37,091 nucleotides of DNA from Chitinophagaceae bacterium (lineage in GTDB: Bacteria; Bacteroidota; Bacteroidia; Chitinophagales; Chitinophagaceae): the NCBI GenBank assembly GCA_017744805.1, contig JAGIAP010000011.1, positions 1-37,091 of the forward strand, written 5' to 3'. A program made the translations under genes and the position numbers. This document shows positions 31,682-37,091 of this stretch, piece after piece. How positions within the stretch are numbered: the first letter of the stretch is position 1; every line of letters starts with the position of its first letter. The notes under the pieces are model-generated. The model was given only the letters and a program-made list of their open reading frames with translations. It had not been told where the DNA came from and did not search any database.

Positions 31682-32623
31682 TCAGGCATCTTTTGCCGGT
31701 AATTGCTGCAATATATCCAGGAACTCTAAACCAGGCTTGAACACCAGTTTGTTCTCTCCCAGCTCAAAGGGCAGTGATTGAAATACGCCTTTGTGGTACC
31801 AGTACAAATGATTGCTCACAGAACCCGGCCCTTCTTTGAACATGCCTGAAATGATGAATGGCAGGCTGTTCACTGCTTCAATGGCTTCGGTTGTCTCGAT
31901 GGGATAGATGATGGCCGCATGCCTGTGGGGAACACCGATCAATGATCCAAACTCGCCATTGAGCGCCGGGTATTTATCAAGCGAGAACACGAAATTAGGA
32001 ACGAAATGATGTTCGTCCTGGATGAACCATATATCGAAATCATTGATGGTTTCCCTCGAAAAATCGAAATTGTATTTCTTCTCTACATTCCTCTTCCCGA
32101 TCTCGAAAAGCTCATCCTGACTCTTATTCCAGTTTTGCATTTGCTCCGGCTTTACATTGATCACACTTTGCGGAAGATCGAATGACAACATGGTGAATGC
32201 ATCACCGGCAAATGCCCGTTTTACGAAAATATCTTTCTGTACATCATTCAGCACATCACCATTGAAAAGGCGTATAGCGAGAAAATCTTTGGCATATTCA
32301 AAGTCACGCGACTTCACCTCGAACAGTTTAGTGAAATCCGAGATCTGTTCCATTTCATGAAAATGTGTATTGATAAGGCTTTCCCAACTGGAGGGCGCTG
32401 ATAGCTTGCAGGTTTGCGCCAGGTTGATCAGGCCTAATTGCTCAAATATGGCATTGCTGCCACTCAGGTATACCACACCATCCCCGATGCTGTAATTCAG
32501 ATTTCGTTTTTTTAACATGGCTTCCAGCTCAGTGATGAAAACATCATATTCATCAGCAGAAAAAAAGGATGCAGCCCAGGCCGGAACTGTCTTGGCTTTG
32601 GATTTTTTGAGGAAAGAGAACAT
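31682..32623 (-). CDS. DUF1444/YtpQ-like protein
   Basis: A 313-residue cytoplasmic protein of unknown function. The C-terminal half (GEFGSLIGVPHRHAAIIYPIETTEAIEAVNSLPFIISGMFKEGPGSVSNHLYWYHKGVFQSLPFEL) has the general pattern of DUF1444 (YtpQ) proteins, but this assignment is from memory and tentative. The N-terminus MFSFLKKSKAKTVPAWAASFF is basic and has no signal peptide. The ATG at 32623 is preferred to the track's start at 32677, which adds an unlikely hydrophobic leader. It lies 127 bases after the stop of the metallophosphoesterase gene on the same strand. Confidence 0.75.
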   Translation of the reverse strand: MFSFLKKSKAKTVPAWAASFFSADEYDVFITELEAMLKKRNLNYSIGDGVVYLSGSNAIFEQLGLINLAQTCKLSAPSSWESLINTHFHEMEQISDFTKLFEVKSRDFEYAKDFLAIRLFNGDVLNDVQKDIFVKRAFAGDAFTMLSFDLPQSVINVKPEQMQNWNKSQDELFEIGKRNVEKKYNFDFSRETINDFDIWFIQDEHHFVPNFVFSLDKYPALNGEFGSLIGVPHRHAAIIYPIETTEAIEAVNSLPFIISGMFKEGPGSVSNHLYWYHKGVFQSLPFELGENKLVFKPGLEFLDILQQLPAKDA

Positions 32624-32750
32624 CGGTATAGGGTTATGAATAAAAAAGAAACTCAATGCGTGCAATAAACGATGCAATGAACTGAAATAGTATGGATGTG
32701 TATAAATGCAGGGGGCATTTTAAAGGGCGGAAAAATATTCCAGCCTTTCT

Positions 32751-34229
32751 TTATTCTTCTCTTGTGCTGTAAATATAATTCGAGAAAACAGGAGGAACAC
32801 GGCTCAGGTCGTAAAAGTCTTCCCGTATGTTGGTCACATTCCCGTTATTCAATGTGAAAGTGAGCATGGCCCATCCATTGTACAATTCTTTACCATTGGG
32901 TTTAAGATTCGGTTCTTGCCAAACGATCTGCCCATAAGGAGGTGGTTTGATGGGTCCATATGGCAATGCTGCATGGCCGAGACATCTTGCATAGGTTTTG
33001 GTTGTGAATGATGGTGCGGCATAAGGAATGGCAACGGGGCTTTTGTATACGAGCCCATTGTGCACGTGCCCCCAGTACCATGCATAGGGATCACCACCCA
33101 ATGCATTCCTGATCTCTGCCCATAGCGGGCTCACTGCAGACAGGTCGGGCTCAAACCCGTTATGGTGTGTGAAGAGAATGGTCTTGGCAGGATTGGGTCT
33201 GTACTGCTGCAGGAATTTTGTTTGAACATCAGTGGGTGATCCGATGCTGCCCGTCATGAAGGCATCTGTAGTGGAAGCCTGGTAGGCAGAATCGAGGCCA
33301 AGCAACACCCAATCCCCCATTTTCAAAACAAAATAGCTGGACCCTTTTTGGGCGCTGAACAACGAATTGACGCCACCATTGGCAGCATCCAATGCATCAT
33401 TGAAATAACCGATGGCACCACTGTACATCTCGTGATTGGAGTTGAGCGTGAAAGACCTGCCCTTGTAATCCGGAGGCCAGAAAAAATTCAGGTTGCTTGT
33501 TTCTTCTCCGGGAAAAAAGAATTTATCTCCGTGTGGACCATTGGCGGTGGGTGTGCCTGCATAATACACATCACCCACGTGCAGGATATAATCTGGCTTT
33601 TCCTTGTAAATACTTTGCATGATGCGTTGCAGTGTATAATCGCCGGTGCCGCAATCCCCGATCACGGCCAGTTTCACCGTGCCTGTGCTGATCTTGTTCA
33701 ATTGTATCACCGGTGGCGGGGTGGTTGGAAGGGTAGGTCCCCAGTACCACAGATCATAGATGGTGGATTGCAGCAGGTTAAGTACAGCTACCAGCCATCC
33801 CTGATCGTAAGTGGCCCATTGCTTTGTGCTCAACACGCTTCCATCTGTGTAGATGAGCTCGTTTGTTTTGAAGAAATCTGCATTGACGGTAGTCATTTGT
33901 GAAGAAGGAAGGCTGAGATCGAGAATGATGATGAGCGCGTCGAACAATAGTTTCTCGTGAGGCGAGAACATGGATTGATCGATGAGTAGTGGATTGTTCA
34001 GCCAGTACAGTATCAGTCCCAGGTCAACCGTTCCATCCCCTTTTTTATAGCCGGTGGGTGGAGGTGGAATGAAACCTTTCCATACATTCTGAGCAACCAT
34101 AAAGCTGATCAGCTCATATTCGCAATCAGGTAAGTATTGGAGCAGTGCCTGGAAATCTCCGAGGATCGAAGCGTCTGCCTCCAGGCGCTGCTTTAGTTCG
34201 GCAGCGAGTTGTTGAACATCCTGTTCCAT
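32751..34229 (-). CDS. Calcineurin-like metallophosphoesterase with an unknown N-terminal domain
   Basis: A 492-residue protein. Residues about 185-400 are a metallophosphoesterase domain with all metal ligands: VIGDCGTGDY, HVGDVYYAG, NSNHEMYSG, TILFTHHNG and YWGHVHNG. The first 180 residues (QQLAAELKQRLEADASILGDF, YELISFMVAQNVWKGFIPPPP, SSQMTTVNADFFKTNELIYTDGS) belong to no domain I know. There is no signal peptide, so it seems cytoplasmic. The C-terminal 90 residues (RCLGHAALPYGPIKPPPYGQ...) close with beta structure. Substrates of this superfamily range from phosphoproteins and nucleotides to phosphodiesters. Confidence 0.9.
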   Translation of the reverse strand: MEQDVQQLAAELKQRLEADASILGDFQALLQYLPDCEYELISFMVAQNVWKGFIPPPPTGYKKGDGTVDLGLILYWLNNPLLIDQSMFSPHEKLLFDALIIILDLSLPSSQMTTVNADFFKTNELIYTDGSVLSTKQWATYDQGWLVAVLNLLQSTIYDLWYWGPTLPTTPPPVIQLNKISTGTVKLAVIGDCGTGDYTLQRIMQSIYKEKPDYILHVGDVYYAGTPTANGPHGDKFFFPGEETSNLNFFWPPDYKGRSFTLNSNHEMYSGAIGYFNDALDAANGGVNSLFSAQKGSSYFVLKMGDWVLLGLDSAYQASTTDAFMTGSIGSPTDVQTKFLQQYRPNPAKTILFTHHNGFEPDLSAVSPLWAEIRNALGGDPYAWYWGHVHNGLVYKSPVAIPYAAPSFTTKTYARCLGHAALPYGPIKPPPYGQIVWQEPNLKPNGKELYNGWAMLTFTLNNGNVTNIREDFYDLSRVPPVFSNYIYSTREE

Positions 34230-34323
34230 GATTGATAAGTTTTAAGGTGATAGGTATTTGAAGCTCTTTGAAGTTACGATTCTGGAAAGCGTAGCTGGCA
34301 GGTGTTTACACCCTTATTCAAAT

Positions 34324-34368
34324 GATTGATCGATAAACCGGAACCACATTCAGTTTCTTTGATCAATC
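34324..34368. promoter_or_regulatory. Inverted repeat upstream of the SRPBCC gene
   Basis: GATTGATC (34324-34331) and GATCAATC (34361-34368) are perfect inverted copies with 29 bases between. The right arm abuts TTTCTTTG, a possible -7 variant. The arms are self-similar around GATC, so chance is possible. Confidence 0.3.
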
Positions 34369-34393
34369 TCGGGGAATTGGCGTAAATTATGGA

Positions 34394-34834
34394 ATGATCA
34401 TCAACAAGACCATCAATATAAACGCACCCGCATCCAGGGTATGGGAAGCGCTTACCACGCCTTCCATCATGAGGAAATGGATGACGGATGCTGAAATGGA
34501 TATCGTTTCTGAATTCAAAACGGGTAGTACTATTGTGATCAGCGGGAACCTGCATGGGATCCCTTATGAGAACAAAGGCACTATCCTTCAATGTGAACCT
34601 GCAGCAGTGCTCAAATACAATTATTGGAGCTCTTTATCCCAGCATGAGGATACTCCCGAAAATTATTCCCTGATCACATTCAGGTTGATGCCCGGAGAAG
34701 GCGCTACTACCCTGGTTTTTACTCAAACCAATTTTACGGAGGATGTGATCTTCAAACATTTCAATTTTTACTGGAACACCGCTTTGCAGTTATTGCGGAA
34801 ATTAAGTGAAGGTGAGCGACTGCCGGGGCAATGA
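34394..34834 (+). CDS. SRPBCC-family (AHSA1/START-like) protein
   Basis: A 146-residue protein with the helix-grip fold. The pattern INKTININAPASRVWEALTTPSIMRKWMTDAEMDIVSEFKTGSTIVISG is the standard opening of AHSA1-like SRPBCC proteins, with the later ALKYNYW-type strand (AVLKYNYWSS) and EGATTLVFTQTNF. The C-terminal helix (NFYWNTALQLLRKLSEGE) closes the cavity. Such proteins bind hydrophobic ligands or assist in stress tolerance. The start is the ATG at 34394, because the ATG at 34389 is followed at once by a stop. Confidence 0.92.
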   Translation: MIINKTININAPASRVWEALTTPSIMRKWMTDAEMDIVSEFKTGSTIVISGNLHGIPYENKGTILQCEPAAVLKYNYWSSLSQHEDTPENYSLITFRLMPGEGATTLVFTQTNFTEDVIFKHFNFYWNTALQLLRKLSEGERLPGQ

Positions 34835-35048
34835 CAGGTTCATCCTTTTTTTGTTTTCCTGTTTTATCTTTTCCCTGAATGAAATAGTTGAATAATCTCT
34901 CACAGCAATAGACAGTCTCATCTCCCCAATCCCCTGCATACATCGTCGGAAAATAAAGCTTCAGTTTTTCCAATATGAACGATAGCTCAACAATGATCCA
35001 TACATATCCGAAAGGGTAGCTGTTATCTTTTACCATTTCCGCATGCAT
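34761..35048 (-). CDS. Uncertain small hypothetical protein
   Basis: A 95-residue ORF opposite to the end of the SRPBCC gene, overlapping it by 74 bases. It reads MHAEMVKDNSYPFGYVWIIV ... KLYFPTMYAGDWGDETVYCC ... NYFIQGKDKTGKQKKDE, which looks more like protein than random translation. The open frame also runs upstream of the ATG (PHFAIAG). I recognise no family. If it is not a gene, then 34835-35159 is a 325-base gap that holds nothing else I can identify apart from the promoter of the next gene. Confidence 0.35.
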   Translation of the reverse strand: MHAEMVKDNSYPFGYVWIIVELSFILEKLKLYFPTMYAGDWGDETVYCCERLFNYFIQGKDKTGKQKKDEPVIAPAVAHLHLISAITAKRCSSKN

Positions 35049-35121
35049 TCCTGCGATGGCGAAATGAGGTATGGACTGGCTATAGGGTGAAAAAACGGTT
35101 TTCCGGGCTGGTGGAGTTGTT

Positions 35122-35129
35122 TAGATTTG
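35122..35129 (+). promoter_or_regulatory. -7 promoter box of the 35160 gene
   Basis: TAGATTTG matches TAnnTTTG. It overlaps the TTG used as a start by the ORF track (35127) and so argues for the ATG at 35160. Confidence 0.5.
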
Positions 35130-35159
35130 GTGCCAATTTTTACCTTATTCATTGAACAT

Positions 35160-35453
35160 ATGCACAATCAGGAAACAAACTTGTTCCGGATCCGGCAACA
35201 GTATGAACTTATTGTAGAATGGTTCAGACTGCATGGCGGAAAAGATAAAAATGGGGCTTCCATGCACCCCGAAGTGCCTGCCGGCCTGCCTTCCCCCGAA
35301 AAGGCGACGATCCCGCAGATCCAGCTCATTGCTGAATTATTGAAAGATGGGGTGCTTGATAAGTATAATACTGAATACGCTTCCAATGGACTTGCGTTGG
35401 AGCAGATCGCAGAGGACATCCTTGCATTACTCTCTCCGGGTATGAATGCTTGA
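35160..35453 (+). CDS. Small hypothetical protein (97 aa)
   Basis: A cytoplasmic protein of 97 residues, mostly helical by appearance. It begins MHNQETNLFRIRQQYELIVE, and has a loop HGGKDKNGASMHPEVPAGLPSP in the middle. The C-terminal half (IPQIQLIAELLKDGVLDKYN, LEQIAEDILALLSPG) is helical. I recognise no family. Codon use resembles the neighbours. The ATG at 35160 lies about 30 bases after an exact -7 box, which supports it as a real gene. Confidence 0.7.
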   Translation: MHNQETNLFRIRQQYELIVEWFRLHGGKDKNGASMHPEVPAGLPSPEKATIPQIQLIAELLKDGVLDKYNTEYASNGLALEQIAEDILALLSPGMNA

Positions 35454-35543
35454 GGATATTGATTATTCTGGGCGGATATCGTTTAAAGAAAAATATGTTC
35501 CCTTATTGTGATCACTCTGGCAAGTTCCTGTATGTCTCGTTGG

Positions 35544-36797
35544 CTACTCGAATACCAATACAATTTCATTATTCTTCGACAGATCTGTATTGAGCGTAAG
35601 GGTTTTGCTCTCTCCGCCGTATTTGATGCGTAATTCAGCAGTATTGGGTGGTATGGAACCGAGGTTATCGGCTACAAAAAGCAATCGGTTCTCGCCTTTG
35701 TTCAGTTTGATGAGGATCTCCTGTATGGCGCGCTTTACCGGGAATCCGCGTTTGATCCATTCCCCATTCAGTCTGAGAGAGATGCTGTCCCCATCCTGGA
35801 CCTGTGTATCCCGTAATTCCAGAATGATCTCCGCAGTATTGACAGGGATCCTGGCCAGGGGAGTAGTGAAACGTCGCGTTACGGTATCAGGTGTCCGTTC
35901 CTGTTGCAGTGTTGGTACAGGAGCATGGTAAATATTGGCTACGATGAAGGTGGCATAAGCATTGTAGCGGTTGCCGAATGAGAAGGCATATTCTTTTCCA
36001 TCGATATTGGTCAGCAACTTGCCTGTATTCGGTTGTATATTCCCGTAATTGTCAGCAAAGAAAATAAGGAGGTTCCTGCCGCTATCCAGTATCAATTCCT
36101 GTACACGATTCTTGTCTGTGATCTGTTCTTGCGTAAATACAGCCTTCCCGTTGTGTAGCAGCGTAACCGTGTCTTTGTCATAGCGTTCATTATCCTCCAG
36201 TTTCACGATGAGTTGGTTTTGCCTGGATATGATGCTGTCATAGATCCCGAAATATACCTTGCTGGTTTCCGGGTGAAGTATTCGCCGGGCGCTGGAATCG
36301 GGAAACGGCTTGTTGGTTGAGCGGGAGAGCGTGATCCGTTCCCGGTATAGAAAATCTCGTAACATCACTTTGGAGTGAACGAAGATCTCATCATCGACGT
36401 ACATGCCCCGCATCCAGAAATCAGCCTTGTCGATGAACAGGCGATTGACACTGATTGTATTATCCTTCAGTTGTAGTGTGCCGTTCAGGTACCAGAGCCA
36501 GATGCCTAATTTGAAAGGAGTTTCCTGCAAAGGATATTTGGAACGTCCGATGCCCAGTTCGGATTCACTCTTCCGGACCAGCAAAAACTCATAAACGCCG
36601 GTAAAGACCCTGTTCTGTATCCTGATCACCGCCGGGTATAGCAGGCCCTGCTGTGGCTTCCCGATATGTATCTGGAGATTGATCTCCGGATGGTTCGTTG
36701 GCTTCCAGGTCATTTGCCAAACACCCGTCCAGGGATCCGTTTGCGCGTTCGCTGTAGAAAACAGGAAAACAGAAAATATGTAAACGAGGGATCGCAT
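35544..36797 (-). CDS. Secreted protein of unknown function with a tandem C-terminal module
   Basis: A 417-residue protein with a signal peptide (MRSLVYIFSVFLFSTANA^QTD). The N-terminal region (TGVWQMTWKPTNHPEINLQIHIG, YPAVIRIQNRVFTGVYEFLLV) looks like a beta-rich domain. Two copies of a module of about 78 residues follow, from about 205 and 325. Both contain a pattern of the form NxLxFxADNxGxIxPNT (NLLIFFADNYGNIQPNTGKL and NRLLFVADNLGSIPPNTAEL), and each is preceded by a strand pair with LHNGKAVF or LRLNGEWI. No lipobox or T9SS domain is visible. Function unknown. The ATG at 36797 is preferred to 36836 for the signal peptide. Confidence 0.82.
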   Translation of the reverse strand: MRSLVYIFSVFLFSTANAQTDPWTGVWQMTWKPTNHPEINLQIHIGKPQQGLLYPAVIRIQNRVFTGVYEFLLVRKSESELGIGRSKYPLQETPFKLGIWLWYLNGTLQLKDNTISVNRLFIDKADFWMRGMYVDDEIFVHSKVMLRDFLYRERITLSRSTNKPFPDSSARRILHPETSKVYFGIYDSIISRQNQLIVKLEDNERYDKDTVTLLHNGKAVFTQEQITDKNRVQELILDSGRNLLIFFADNYGNIQPNTGKLLTNIDGKEYAFSFGNRYNAYATFIVANIYHAPVPTLQQERTPDTVTRRFTTPLARIPVNTAEIILELRDTQVQDGDSISLRLNGEWIKRGFPVKRAIQEILIKLNKGENRLLFVADNLGSIPPNTAELRIKYGGESKTLTLNTDLSKNNEIVLVFE

Positions 36798-36840
36798 AGG
36801 AGATGGCAACTTAACAAAAAAAATGATGCACCTCAAATCT

Positions 36841-36870
36841 TCAGTTGGTCAACCAGAATTTGCAGTTGGT
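36841..36870 (+). promoter_or_regulatory. LytTR-type direct repeat before the last gene
   Basis: TCAGTTGGT (36841-36849) and GCAGTTGGT (36862-36870) are direct repeats with a 12-base spacer. They fit the published LytTR/AgrA binding consensus ([TA][AC][CA]GTTN[AG][TG], two copies 12-13 bases apart); only the first base of the second copy deviates. A weak -7 (TATCGTAA, near 36879) follows, as expected for an activator-dependent promoter. Confidence 0.5.
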
Positions 36871-36931
36871 CCATTGAGTATCGTAAAACCCCTGTGGATG
36901 GATAACTTCAACGTCCATCAACACATCGAAA

Positions 36932-37091
36932 ATGAAGCGTATATATTTCTGCCTCCTGGCCATAGCCACCACTTTGTTCTCCATGGGGCAATCCGGGAAG
37001 AAAATGGTCACCATCAAAGGAACCCTCACCGGCGATCTGAAAGGACATAATAAGATCTATCTTATTACACGTACCGGTACAGATTCAGCCC
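36932..37091 (+). CDS. N-terminus of a secreted protein, possibly DUF4369/TlpA-like (3' end outside window)
   Basis: Not in the ORF track because it runs off the window. It starts MKRIYFCLLAIATTLFSMGQ, a signal peptide, then reads KKMVTIKGTLTGDLKGHNKIYLI before the end. The pattern IKGTLTGDLKGHNKIYL resembles the opening of the DUF4369 domain found before thioredoxin-like domains in Bacteroidota TlpA-type proteins, but only 53 codons are visible. The LytTR-like direct repeat lies 62 bases upstream. Confidence 0.65.
   Translation, partial: MKRIYFCLLAIATTLFSMGQSGKKMVTIKGTLTGDLKGHNKIYLITRTGTDSA

Noticed and set aside
36823-37050. 75-residue plus-strand ORF
   Set aside because: It runs over the LytTR-like repeat and is out of frame with the signal-peptide ORF starting at 36932, which looks real.
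1-37091. CRISPR arrays, tRNA genes, insertion sequences or defence systems
   Set aside because: No regular spaced direct repeats, cloverleaf-like sequences, transposase motifs or defence-gene domains were seen.

Overview
The window looks like a chromosomal segment of a Bacteroidota member, most probably of the Chitinophaga/Chitinophagaceae type. The evidence is a SusC/SusD outer-membrane pair, a type IX secretion (T9SS) C-terminal sorting domain, several TAnnTTTG -7 promoter boxes, and no regular Shine-Dalgarno sequences. I see no tRNA, rRNA, CRISPR array, insertion sequence or phage gene. The region reads as ordinary chromosome with small metabolic, transport and regulatory modules.

Layout, left half. 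The window opens inside a glycerophosphodiester phosphodiesterase gene that is closed by a strong terminator. A GyrI-like gene and an HxlR regulator follow; the regulator has a palindromic promoter. On the minus strand lie a divergent SDR and a two-gene unit: a 56-residue, two-helix membrane protein (too short for the ORF track) overlapping an SPFH/band-7 protein by 4 bp. From 4.1 to 10.5 kb a ROK regulator is followed by a SusC/SusD nutrient-uptake pair with no enzyme gene attached. A YeiH-type exporter with its LysR regulator comes next, divergent from a four-gene TolC/MacA/MacB-like tripartite efflux operon (12.6-17.4 kb).

Layout, right half. Around 17.5-21 kb are an unrecognised secreted protein, a T9SS cargo protein with three repeats, and a beta-helix-like secreted protein. 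An NTF2-like protein and an SGNH hydrolase follow. The clearest metabolic module is at 22.4-27.9 kb: a GH26 beta-mannanase, a sodium:solute symporter, an AGE-family (mannobiose/cellobiose) 2-epimerase and a dicarboxylate-type symporter. It resembles the Bacteroides fragilis mannan operon, but the GH130 phosphorylase is not in the window. The last 9 kb hold small single genes: PhnA-like, DUF6985-like, GNAT, a DJ-1/AraC regulator, VOC, DUF4287, DUF1444-like, a metallophosphoesterase, SRPBCC and two unknown proteins. The window ends inside a secreted protein, possibly of the DUF4369 type.

How it works together. The theme is nutrient capture and envelope functions: polysaccharide or oligosaccharide uptake, beta-mannan breakdown, drug or metabolite efflux, and secreted proteins. 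The most interesting parts are regulatory: a perfect palindrome holding two opposed -7 boxes between the SGNH and GH26 genes, a LytTR-type direct repeat before the last gene, and an operator-like palindrome at the HxlR promoter. The small SPFH partner is also notable. I found no convincing wholly new multi-gene system. All assignments come from reading motifs; no database search was run.
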